Below, piece by piece: positions 8,933-14,694 of a DNA stretch of 14,694 nt. The notes beneath the pieces were generated by a model. It saw nothing but the letters and a program-made list of their open reading frames with translations. It ran no database searches and had not been told where the DNA came from. The DNA comes from Pseudomonadota bacterium (GTDB lineage Bacteria > Pseudomonadota > Alphaproteobacteria > Caulobacterales > Caulobacteraceae), in the NCBI GenBank assembly GCA_023434265.1, contig JAEYTA010000139.1:1-14694 (forward strand), written 5' to 3'. Each line of letters begins with the position of its first letter. Within the stretch, counting starts at the first letter, position 1. A program made the translations under genes and the position numbers.

Positions 8933-9451
8933 CGGTCAAAGCGGGTTCGTTTCACGAGCCCGTGAGGGACGCTCCGGGCTCCGCGACTTATTGGGTGAAG
9001 AAACTCGAATCCTTTGAATCGGTTAGCCAATTCCCGACGCTAGGTGTCGATTGTGATTAGACACCTTCCACAAGATGTGGTGGATTGTATCTGCAAAGGG
9101 TGAGGGCCGTCCCTTTCGGAACGGCCCTCGGTGGGATCGCGGTCGCGTAGGCAGCTTCGCAACCGAGGCGCCCCTAGTTGGGGACGTACCAACCCGAACA
9201 CCGCGTGGGCGGGCCGTTTCCTTGGAGGGTGGCGGCCCGTCTGCCGTTTCAGGCACCGTCACAATTCACCATGTCCGTGAGGGTGCCAAGCCGAATTCGG
9301 GCTATATTGCGATCACATTTTCCGCGACCGCTAGATATTGAGGCTTCGGCCACGTCCGCTGGGGATAAGCGGAGGTTCGCGGACCGCTCACCCTTCGCCT
9401 TCAAGCGGTAAAGGACGCGGCACTCTCTCTGATTCGGGTTGCGCCGGGATG
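8933..9451. other. 519-bp gene-free region with serial hairpins; candidate structured RNA or decayed insertion
   Basis: I find no convincing gene here on either strand. GC drops visibly, to about half over 8985-9098, against about 70% in the flanking genes. Hairpins follow one another: 8942-8962 (9 bp, one G-U); 9042-9066 (7 bp); 9068-9080 (5 bp); 9102-9129 (11 pairs, one mismatch, TTTC loop); 9208-9241 (9 bp, one G-U); 9252-9287 (6+4 bp, one mismatch); the palindrome CCGAATTCGG at 9291-9300; GGC-TTCG-GCC at 9342-9351; and 9355-9373 (6 bp, which competes with a 9368-9388 stem). Open frames at 9075-9341 (+) and 9023-9262 (-) resemble no family I know and cross the hairpins. Transcription is not established. 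I could not match it to tmRNA, RNase P RNA, SRP RNA or 6S RNA. Confidence 0.4.
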
Positions 9452-10330
9452 TTAGGCGGAGCCAAGACCGAACACCTCGACGCCGATCTCGCCGCCGGGG
9501 GTCAGCCAGGCGCGCTTCATGCCCTGGCTGTTGTAGGGCTGGGCGAGGTTTCCGTCGCGGTCCAGGGCGATGAGGCCGCCGTCGCCGCCGAGCGAGCCGA
9601 TGTCGTCGATGGCCGCCTGCGCCGCCCCTGCCAGCGACTGGCCGCCGGCGACGCGCCAGGCGGTCTGCACGCAGGCGGCGGTACGGATGAAGTACTCCCC
9701 CACGCCGGTGGCCGAGACGGCGACGCGGTCGTCGGCCCAGCTGCCGGCGCCCGGCAGCGGGGTGTCGCCGACGCGGCCCGGCATCTTGCCGAACACGCCG
9801 GCGGTGGAGGTGGCTGCCGCCAGCCGGCCGTCGCGGTCCAGCACGCAGCAGCCGACGGTGCCGTGGCTCATCGCCCTGGGCGGGTGGTTGTCGTCGCCCT
9901 GGCCGGCGTGGGTGAACCAGGCCGGTTCGTCGCCGATCGGCTCCAGCCCCTGCTCGGCGGCGAACAGGGCCGCCCCCTCCCCGGCCAGCATGACGTGCGG
10001 GGTGCGGTCCATCACGGCGCGGGCGACGCGGATCGGGTTGCGGAAGCCCTGCAGGGCGGCGACCGCCCCGGCGCGGCGGGTCGGACCGTCCATCAGGCTG
10101 GCGTCCAGTTCGTAGGCGCCGGCGAGGTTGGGCGAGGCGCCGCGGCCGGCGACGTAGAGGCCCGAGTCCTCGAGGCTGACCACCGCCTCGACCGCCACGT
10201 CCAGCGCCGGCGCGCCGGCGTCCAGCCGGGCCTTCATCGCCTCCACCACCTCGCGCATGTGCACGACCTCGCGGTCGTAGTTCACGCCGCGCCGGGCGCC
10301 GGCGCCGCCGTGGAGGATGAGGGCGGTCAT
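9452..10330 (-). CDS. Isoaspartyl peptidase / plant-type L-asparaginase
   Basis: This is an N-terminal nucleophile hydrolase that cleaves L-asparagine or beta-aspartyl dipeptides. The precursor cuts itself into alpha and beta chains. The 292-residue product begins TALILHGGAG, the usual start of the family. The autocleavage site is in SHGTVG: Thr158 would become the N-terminal nucleophile of the beta chain, giving chains of 157 and 135 residues. Substrate-binding elements (VGDTPLPGAGSWAD, ATGVGEYFIR) follow. The ATG at 10330 has CGGAG ten bases upstream. An earlier in-frame start at 10360 would add only ten basic residues. No signal peptide is seen, so it is probably cytoplasmic. It is divergent from a quinone oxidoreductase gene. 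Substrate preference cannot be told from sequence. Confidence 0.92.
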   Translation of the reverse strand: MTALILHGGAGARRGVNYDREVVHMREVVEAMKARLDAGAPALDVAVEAVVSLEDSGLYVAGRGASPNLAGAYELDASLMDGPTRRAGAVAALQGFRNPIRVARAVMDRTPHVMLAGEGAALFAAEQGLEPIGDEPAWFTHAGQGDDNHPPRAMSHGTVGCCVLDRDGRLAAATSTAGVFGKMPGRVGDTPLPGAGSWADDRVAVSATGVGEYFIRTAACVQTAWRVAGGQSLAGAAQAAIDDIGSLGGDGGLIALDRDGNLAQPYNSQGMKRAWLTPGGEIGVEVFGLGSA

Positions 10331-10347
10331 GGGTCGTGGTCTCCGTC

Positions 10348-10367
10348 TCGCCCTTTGCAACGGGCGA
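10348..10367. promoter_or_regulatory. Inverted repeat in the asparaginase/oxidoreductase divergent region
   Basis: TCGCCC (10348-10353) and GGGCGA (10362-10367) are separated by TTTGCAAC, inside a 94-bp gap between two divergent genes. The gap must hold both promoters, but I could not place either with confidence. An operator is possible. Confidence 0.3.
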
Positions 10368-10424
10368 AGCGGTGCTTAGCGTTCCCGGCTGATGCGCGCC
10401 ACGGGGCGCGGCCGGAGAAGTTCG

Positions 10425-11423
10425 ATGCGCGCCATCCTGTCCACCGCTCCCGGCGGTCCCGAAAGCCTGACGCTGGCGACGATGGACGATCCGACGCCCG
10501 GCCGCGGCGAGGCGCTGGTGGCGGTGAAGGCGGTGGGGATCAACTTCCCCGACACCCTGATCATCGAGGACCGGTACCAGTTCAAGCCCGAGCGGCCGTT
10601 CTCGCCCGGCGGCGAACTGGCGGGGGTGGTCGAGGCCTTGGGCGAGGGCGCCAAGGGGGTGCAGGTCGGCGACCGGGTCATAGCCGTGCCCGGCTGGGGC
10701 GGCCTGAGGGAGAAGCTGACGGTCCCGGCGGCGACGCTGATGAAGATCCCCGACGGCATGGACTTCGCCGCGGCCGCGGCCCTGACCATGACCTACGGCA
10801 CCAGTTACTACGCGCTGAAGGACCGCGCGCGACTGAAGACGGGCGAGACCCTGCTGGTCCTGGGCGCGGCCGGCGGCGTCGGCGTCGCGGCGGTGGAGCT
10901 GGGCAAGGCCATGGGCGCGCGCGTGGTCGCCGCCGTCTCCGGCGAGGACAAGGCCGCCTTCGCCCGCGAGGCCGGGGCGGACGACGCCGTGATCTATCCG
11001 CGTGGACCGCTGGACAGGGATCAGCAGAAGGCGCTGTCGGTCGAGTTCAAGCGGGTGCTGGGCAGCGACGGCGCCGACGTGGTCTACGACGCCGTCGGCG
11101 GGGCCTATTGCGAACCGGCGCTGCGAGCCATGAACTGGGACGGGCGTTACCTCGTGGTCGGCTTCCCGGCCGGCATCCCGGCCCCGCCGCTGAACCTGAC
11201 CCTGCTCAAGTCGGTCTCCATCGTCGGCGTCTTCTGGGGCGCGGCGGTGATGCGCGATCCGGCCGCCCACGCCGCCAACATGGCCGACCTGTTCGGTCTG
11301 TGGGGCCAAGGGAAGGTCCGGCCGCGGATCAGCGCGACCTATCCTCTGGACCGCGCCGGCGAGGCCATCCGGGCGCTGGGCGAGCGCAGCGCCATGGGCA
11401 AGATCGTGGTGACGGTCGACTGA
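10425..11423 (+). CDS. NADPH:quinone oxidoreductase (zeta-crystallin-like, MDR family)
   Basis: This is a zinc-free medium-chain dehydrogenase/reductase of the QOR type, which reduces quinones or activated double bonds with NADPH. The 332-residue product has the N-terminal GroES-like domain with VGINFPDTLIIEDRYQ at 38-52 and PGGELAGVV at 61-69. The Rossmann fold has the nucleotide loop GAAGGVG at 147-153. The cysteine set of zinc-type alcohol dehydrogenases is absent. The ATG at 10425 is chosen because GGAG lies seven bases upstream and the protein then starts MRAILS as in relatives; an ATG at 10392 has no such site. It ends four bases from the convergent DUF1232 gene. The true substrate is unknown. 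Confidence 0.9.
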   Translation: MRAILSTAPGGPESLTLATMDDPTPGRGEALVAVKAVGINFPDTLIIEDRYQFKPERPFSPGGELAGVVEALGEGAKGVQVGDRVIAVPGWGGLREKLTVPAATLMKIPDGMDFAAAAALTMTYGTSYYALKDRARLKTGETLLVLGAAGGVGVAAVELGKAMGARVVAAVSGEDKAAFAREAGADDAVIYPRGPLDRDQQKALSVEFKRVLGSDGADVVYDAVGGAYCEPALRAMNWDGRYLVVGFPAGIPAPPLNLTLLKSVSIVGVFWGAAVMRDPAAHAANMADLFGLWGQGKVRPRISATYPLDRAGEAIRALGERSAMGKIVVTVD

Positions 11424-11427
11424 GGGC

Positions 11428-11829
11428 TCAGCCTTCGCCCTTCAACCGCTCCAGCGCCGCCCGCGCGGCGTCGCGGTGCCGGCCTTTCACATGCGCGCCG
11501 AGGGTGGCCAGCAGGGCGGCGATCACCGCCGCGTCGTCGGTGAAGCCGATGCCGGCGAAGACGTCGGGAATGGCGTCGGTCGGCAGGACGAAATAGGCCA
11601 GCGCCCCCAGCATGATCCCCTTGGCCGTGGTCGGGGTGGCCGGGTCGCGCGCCGCGAACCACACCGACAGCAGCTGGTCGGCGAACGGAATCCGCGCCGC
11701 CGTGCGCCGCAGCTTGGGCCAGAAGCCGCGGCTGACCCGCACCTCGTTGACCTTCTGCACCGACGGCACGAGCGCCCGCGAGGGGTCCAGCGCCTCTTCG
11801 GGCGAGATCGGTTTGGTTTTGGCGGCCAT
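11428..11829 (-). CDS. DUF1232 (YkvA-type) protein
   Basis: This encodes a 133-residue protein with a DUF1232 domain. The hallmark is the segment AKGIMLGALAYFVLPTDAIPDV (at about 69-90), where a hydrophobic helix runs into the conserved P-x-D-x-I-P-D motif, followed by FTDDAAVIAALLATL. The hydrophobic stretches suggest membrane association. No function is established for the family. The ATG at 11829 gives a normal length for the family. A GGGG run lies upstream. It is convergent with the oxidoreductase gene (4-bp gap) and divergent from the SDR at 11884 (54-bp gap). Confidence 0.88.
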   Translation of the reverse strand: MAAKTKPISPEEALDPSRALVPSVQKVNEVRVSRGFWPKLRRTAARIPFADQLLSVWFAARDPATPTTAKGIMLGALAYFVLPTDAIPDVFAGIGFTDDAAVIAALLATLGAHVKGRHRDAARAALERLKGEG

Positions 11830-11883
11830 GGCGGCTAAACCCCGCGACACTCTCAAGGTTCTGACAAGATAGGGGCTGAGGCC

Positions 11884-12666
11884 ATGAAACTCGACGGGTC
11901 GATCGCGGCGGTGGTGACGGGCGGGGCCTCGGGCCTCGGCGAGGGCACGGCCCGGGCGCTGGCGGCGCAGGGCGTCAGGGTCGCCCTGTTCGACCTGAAC
12001 GAGGAGGCCGGCGAGCGCATCGCGGCGGAGATCGGCGGCGTCTTCTGCAAGGTCGACGTCACCGACGACGCCTCGGTCGCCGCCGCCTTCGAAAAGGCCC
12101 GCGCCGCGCACGGCCAGGAGCGTCTGACCGTCAACTGCGCCGGCATCGCGACGGGTCAGAAGACCGTCTCGCGCAAGAAGGACACCGGCGAGATCCGCGC
12201 CCACGACATGGCCCAGTTCGAGCGCACCGTGCGGGTCAACCTGTTCGGCACCTTCCGCGTGCTGTCGCAGTCGGCCGCCGGGATGGTGACGCTGGACCCG
12301 ATGGCCGACGGCGAGCGCGGCCTGATCGTCAACACCGCCTCGGTGGCGGCGCAGGACGGCCAGATCGGCCAGGCGGCCTATTCGGCGTCGAAGGGCGGGG
12401 TCTACGCCATGACCCTGCCGGTGGCCCGCGACCTGATGAACGAGGGGGTGCGGGTCAACACCATCCTGCCCGGCATCATGTGGACGCCGATGATGGCCGG
12501 CATGGACCAGAAGGTGCAGGACGCCCTGGCCGCCATGATCCCCTTCCCCAAGCGCCTGGGCACCCCCGCGGACTACGCCGCCCTGGTCCTGCACCTCGCC
12601 GAAAACGTCTACATCAACGGCGAATGCATCCGCCTCGACGGCGCAATTCGTCTCGCGCCGAGGTAG
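11884..12666 (+). CDS. SDR dehydrogenase, 3-hydroxyacyl-CoA dehydrogenase type-2-like
   Basis: This 260-residue classical short-chain dehydrogenase most resembles the HSD10 / 3-hydroxy-2-methylbutyryl-CoA dehydrogenase group, which acts in branched-chain amino acid and fatty acid breakdown. The cofactor loop TGGASGLG is at 12-19, with Asp37 at the end of the second strand, favouring NAD over NADP. NCAG is at 84-87. Ser153, Tyr166 and Lys170 (YSASK) form the catalytic set, with N119 in place. The group's insertion 'IATGQKTVSRKKDTGE' is present at about 88-103. The ATG at 11884 has GAGG close upstream. It is followed after 2 bp by repeat copy 2. The exact acyl-CoA substrate is an inference. Confidence 0.9.
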   Translation: MKLDGSIAAVVTGGASGLGEGTARALAAQGVRVALFDLNEEAGERIAAEIGGVFCKVDVTDDASVAAAFEKARAAHGQERLTVNCAGIATGQKTVSRKKDTGEIRAHDMAQFERTVRVNLFGTFRVLSQSAAGMVTLDPMADGERGLIVNTASVAAQDGQIGQAAYSASKGGVYAMTLPVARDLMNEGVRVNTILPGIMWTPMMAGMDQKVQDALAAMIPFPKRLGTPADYAALVLHLAENVYINGECIRLDGAIRLAPR

Positions 12667-12668
12667 GG

Positions 12669-12709
12669 GCGCTACCGCTCGGGACGCGGTCCCTCGCTGC
12701 TTGAGCGCG
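12669..12709 (+). repeat. 41-bp palindromic interspersed repeat, copy 2
   Basis: This has the same length and layout as 4635-4675: GCGCTACCGCTCG, an inner hairpin GGGAC-GCG-GTCCC, then TCGCTGCTTGAGCGCG. It starts 2 bp after the SDR stop codon. A further 7-bp stem (CGCGGAA at 12706-12712 with TTCCGCG at 12724-12730) overlaps its end. In copy 1 the GAGCGCG end is followed directly by TTCCGCG, so copy 2 has extra bases between those blocks. Confidence 0.75.
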
Positions 12710-12737
12710 GAAGTCGCGAGATTTTCCGCGAAGGGGC

Positions 12738-12767
12738 TTGCGAGGGTCGTGGCGGGTCCGCTATACG
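12738..12767 (+). promoter_or_regulatory. Predicted promoter of tRNA-Gly
   Basis: TTGCGA (12738-12743), a 17-bp spacer and CTATAC (12761-12766, within GCTATACG) fit a housekeeping promoter. The start would fall near 12773, a dozen bases before the mature tRNA. This placement is usual for alphaproteobacterial tRNA genes. Confidence 0.6.
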
Positions 12768-12785
12768 CCCGCCCTCGACTGAAGC

Positions 12786-12860
12786 GCGGGCGTAGCTCAG
12801 GGGTAGAGCATCACCTTGCCAAGGTGAGGGTCGGGCGTTCGAATCGCCTCGCCCGCTCCA
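12786..12860 (+). tRNA. tRNA-Gly, anticodon GCC
   Basis: The cloverleaf is complete. The acceptor arms are GCGGGCG (12786-12792) and CGCCCGC (12850-12856), with U as discriminator and an encoded CCA (12858-12860). The D arm is GCTC/GAGC. The anticodon stem is TCACC/GGTGA around TTGCCAA, with GCC at 12818-12820. The T arm is GGGCG-TTCGAAT-CGCCT. It has its own promoter upstream and an intrinsic terminator downstream, so it looks like a single-gene unit. Confidence 0.97.
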
Positions 12861-12875
12861 GTCGGAAACACGAAG

Positions 12876-12907
12876 AAGGCTCGGCTCCGGCCGGGCCTTT
12901 CTTGTTT
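12876..12907 (+). terminator. Intrinsic terminator after tRNA-Gly
   Basis: AAGGC-T-CGGC, a TCCG loop and GCCG-G-GCCTT form a stem of nine pairs with one mismatch, followed by TTTCTTGTTT. It lies 16 bp after the tRNA. Confidence 0.8.
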
Positions 12908-13011
12908 GGAGCCATCGGCGCGGATCGGGCGGCTGGACCCTCTTGCGGCGAGCAATTTCGCGTCGCGGTAGCTTCACCGTTGCAACCGCGCCACGGTAAC
13001 CACGTGCGTCG

Positions 13012-13036
13012 GGAACTCTTATACAATCCAAGGGTT
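13012..13036 (+). promoter_or_regulatory. Candidate EcfG (general stress sigma factor) promoter
   Basis: GGAAC (13012-13016), 16 bp and GGTT (13033-13036) are close to the EcfG/SigT consensus GGAAC, 16-17 bp, CGTT. The -35 is exact and the -10 has one mismatch. The start would fall near 13043, about 60 bases before the small exported protein gene. Confidence 0.45.
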
Positions 13037-13104
13037 GACTGACCGCCCCTGCATCGACAGTTTGGGCGCGCCCTGATCGTGGGGTGAGTGACAGGAGACT
13101 TGCA

Positions 13105-13329
13105 ATGAAGAAGACCATTGCCGCCGTCGCGATCGGGCTCTCGCTCCTCGCCGGTCAGGCCATCGCCCAGAACGCCGCCACCGCGCGCATCGCCGATCGC
13201 GTCGGCGCGCCCGCCGCCGAGTCCAGCGAGTTCGCCGGCGGCGTGCCGGCCGGCCTCATCTTCATCGCCGTGACCATCGCGGGCTTCGCGATCATCACGT
13301 CGATCGACGACGACGGCGTCAGCGACTGA
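13105..13329 (+). CDS. Small exported single-helix protein, 74 residues
   Basis: The 74-residue product has a clear signal peptide (residues 1-21: KK, hydrophobic core, AIA-Q cleavage site). A short Ala/Glu/Ser linker follows, then one hydrophobic helix (about 48-67) and an acidic tail SIDDDGVSD. After cleavage about 53 residues remain, probably held in the inner membrane by the helix. The ATG at 13105 has AGGAG seven bases upstream. A GTG at 13084 would put seven extra residues before the signal peptide and is less likely. Small proteins of this layout (signal, linker, glycine-bearing helix, DDD tail) occur in alphaproteobacteria without known function; that comparison is from memory. It is a single-gene unit with its own terminator and a possible stress promoter. 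Confidence 0.8.
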   Translation: MKKTIAAVAIGLSLLAGQAIAQNAATARIADRVGAPAAESSEFAGGVPAGLIFIAVTIAGFAIITSIDDDGVSD

Positions 13330-13351
13330 TCCATCGGCTCATGCCGACAAG

Positions 13352-13385
13352 AAGCCCGGTCGTCCCCGGACGGCCGGGCTTTTTT
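13352..13385 (+). terminator. Intrinsic terminator after the small exported protein
   Basis: AAGCCCGG-T-CGTCC, a CC loop and GGACG-G-CCGGGCTT form 13 pairs around one mismatch, followed by six T. On the opposite strand the stem is followed by TTCTTGTC, so it may also serve the convergent SDR gene ending at 13411. Confidence 0.9.
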
Positions 13386-13410
13386 GCGCCCGCCCACGGC
13401 GAAGCGAAGG

Positions 13411-14217
13411 TCAGATCCGCTTCAGCCGCCGCGCGTGACCGCCGACCATGCGCAGGGCCACGGCGTCCGGCAGGTGCTTGCCGAGCGCCGCCAGCACATT
13501 GTTCATCGCCCCCGGGGTGACCTTCGGCCGGTTCGTCTCGCAGGCGCGATAGCCGACCTCGGCCACCTGATCCGCCGTCCGCCACATCCAGCGCGGGTAG
13601 GCCGCCGCCACCTCGGCCCGCGTGCCGTTGACGTCGTGGAACTCGGTCAGGGTGTAGCCGGGGCACAGGGCGGTGACATGCACCCCCGTTCCCGCCAGTT
13701 CGAGGTGCAGGCCCTGCGAAGCCTTGATCAGGAAGCTCTTGATCGGCCCGTACAGGGTGTCGCCGCCGGTGGCCGGCATCTGTCCCGCCAGCGACGCGAC
13801 GTTGAGGATGCGGCCGAAGCCCCGCTCGACCATGGCCGGGGCGAACAGGCGCGACAGCTCGACCGGGGCGGTCAGCATGACGCGGATCATGGCGGCGTGA
13901 TCGGCGGGGTCGGTGTGCAGGAAGCGCGAGGTCCGGCTGAAGCCGGCGTTGTTGACCAGGCCGTCGACCCGCAGGCCGCGACCGGCGATCTCTTCGAACA
14001 GGCGGGCCGGGGCCTCGGCGCCGGCGAGATCGGCAGGCAGGACGGCGACGGCCGCTCCGGCCGCCTCCAGCTCCGTCGCCAGGGCTCGCAACGGCGCTTC
14101 CCGCCGGGCGACGAGGATCAGGTCCCAGCCGTGGGCGGCGTAGACGCGGGCGAGGGCGGCGCCGATGCCGGCCGAGGCGCCGGTGATCAGGACGGTGCGC
14201 CGCGGCGGGGCCTTCAC
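13411..14217 (-). CDS. SDR-family NAD(P)-dependent oxidoreductase
   Basis: This is a 268-residue classical short-chain dehydrogenase. The cofactor loop TGASAGIG is at 12-19, followed by ARRE at 37-40, whose two arginines favour NADP. NNAG is at 89-92. Catalytic Ser142 (NVASLAG), Tyr156 and Lys160 (YGPIK) are all present. The C-terminal third is specific to this subgroup and ends in a basic tail. Its substrate cannot be told from sequence. The start is a GTG at 14217, only 10 bp after the stop of the Rrf2-type regulator gene, so the two are almost certainly co-transcribed. The regulator may control its own operon, as is common in the family. Confidence 0.9.
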   Translation of the reverse strand: MKAPPRRTVLITGASAGIGAALARVYAAHGWDLILVARREAPLRALATELEAAGAAVAVLPADLAGAEAPARLFEEIAGRGLRVDGLVNNAGFSRTSRFLHTDPADHAAMIRVMLTAPVELSRLFAPAMVERGFGRILNVASLAGQMPATGGDTLYGPIKSFLIKASQGLHLELAGTGVHVTALCPGYTLTEFHDVNGTRAEVAAAYPRWMWRTADQVAEVGYRACETNRPKVTPGAMNNVLAALGKHLPDAVALRMVGGHARRLKRI

Positions 14218-14227
14218 CCGCGTCGGC

Positions 14228-14694
14228 TCAGGCGGCGACGGGGCAGGACGCGTGCGGCTCGAACCCGACCAGCGACGGCGGGTTCTCGGCCAGCAGGTCG
14301 GCGATGGTGATCTTGGCCAGGGCCGCGCCGGCGGCGCGGTCGGCGGCGGTCAGGGCCTTGGCCACCTGACGCGGGATGTGCTCGCTGACAGGGCAGCCCT
14401 TGGCGCCGGCGGGCGGGGAGCCGAGGTGAGCGCAGCCGTTGACCGCCTTCAGCACCTCGTCGAGGCCGATCTGCTCCGGCCGGCGCAGCAGCCAGGCCCC
14501 GCCGGCGGCGCCGGGACGGGTGGCGATGAGGCCGGCCTTGGCGAGCAGGGCGGTGACCCGCCGCACGACCACCGGATTGGTCGGCACCGAGGCGGCCAGC
14601 ACCGCGCTCGGCGCGGCCTCGGCCGGCGAGTAGGCGCCCTTGTGGGCCAGATAGGCCAGGGCGTGGGCGGCGACGGGAAAGCGTTGGCTGTCGG
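14228..14694 (-). CDS. Rrf2-family transcriptional regulator (N-terminus outside the window)
   Basis: The last 154 residues of an Rrf2-type winged-helix repressor are visible. They start within a few residues of the expected N-terminus: DSQRFPVAAHALAYLAHKG, then SAVLAASVPTNPVVVRRVTALL as the recognition helix region, then the GLIATRPGAAGGAWLLRRPEQIGL wing. The visible frame runs without a break to the window edge, so the nearest internal start (14602) would cut off the DNA-binding domain and is rejected. The IscR cluster pattern (three close cysteines and a histidine) is absent. Instead there is C-x12-C (NGCAH ... GCPV) and a third Cys near the C-terminus (ASCPVAA), more like the YwnA-type branch or a thiol-based sensor. 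The effector is unknown. Confidence 0.88.
   Translation of the reverse strand, partial: DSQRFPVAAHALAYLAHKGAYSPAEAAPSAVLAASVPTNPVVVRRVTALLAKAGLIATRPGAAGGAWLLRRPEQIGLDEVLKAVNGCAHLGSPPAGAKGCPVSEHIPRQVAKALTAADRAAGAALAKITIADLLAENPPSLVGFEPHASCPVAA

Noticed and set aside
8965..8983. A stretch loosely resembling the conserved GAGGAAAGTCCGGGCTC block of RNase P RNA
   Set aside because: Several mismatches, and none of the following conserved RNase P blocks are present. The tmRNA tag-coding sequence and the SRP RNA core are also absent from this region.
9023..9341. Short open frames on both strands (79 and 88 codons) inside the gene-free region
   Set aside because: Neither resembles a known family, neither has a convincing ribosome binding site, and both cross several strong hairpins.
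12672..13118. A 148-codon minus-strand frame containing GRGDSNARPSPWQG
   Set aside because: It runs through the antisense of tRNA-Gly. This peptide is the familiar false translation of a tRNA's complementary strand.

Overview
The window is very GC-rich (about 70% by eye) and gene-dense. It looks like the chromosome of an alphaproteobacterium of the Caulobacterales, with Brevundimonas or a close relative most likely. That placement rests on the AcnA and Ccm protein types, a promoter matching the Caulobacter housekeeping consensus (TTGACGS, 10-14 bp, GCTANAWC) before acnA, an EcfG-type promoter, and scattered GANTC sites. It is an inference, since no database search was possible. Most of the window is ordinary core chromosome; no phage, IS element, CRISPR array or defence system was seen.

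Positions 1-2773 (minus strand) hold ccmC-ccmD-ccmG, a small unknown protein, a periplasmic DUF1223 thioredoxin-fold protein and the start of a further secreted protein. This is a cytochrome c maturation and periplasmic thiol block. The other half of the cluster, ccmA-ccmB, lies at 4684-5939, also on the minus strand. Between the two halves sit two plus-strand genes: a secreted S41-type peptidase and a short PhnA-domain protein. ccmE, ccmF and ccmH are not in the window.

Positions 5940-8932 hold the ccmA/acnA divergent control region, with a good promoter, two identical short palindromes 30 bp apart and a long leader hairpin. The full aconitase gene and its terminator hairpin follow. Positions 8933-9451 (519 bp) contain no convincing gene, have lower GC, and carry a run of strong hairpins. 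This stretch is the best candidate for something undescribed.

Positions 9452-12666 hold metabolic genes: an isoaspartyl peptidase/asparaginase divergent from a quinone oxidoreductase, then a DUF1232 membrane protein divergent from a 3-hydroxyacyl-CoA dehydrogenase-like SDR. Positions 12669-13385 hold a repeat element, tRNA-Gly(GCC) with promoter and terminator, and a small exported one-helix protein behind a likely general-stress promoter. Positions 13411-14694 hold an Rrf2-type regulator (5' end outside the window) and an SDR that appears to be co-transcribed with it.

A 41-bp palindromic repeat occurs twice, at 4635-4675 and 12669-12709. The two copies differ by three fully compensatory base-pair changes in the stem, so they appear to be selected as a hairpin.
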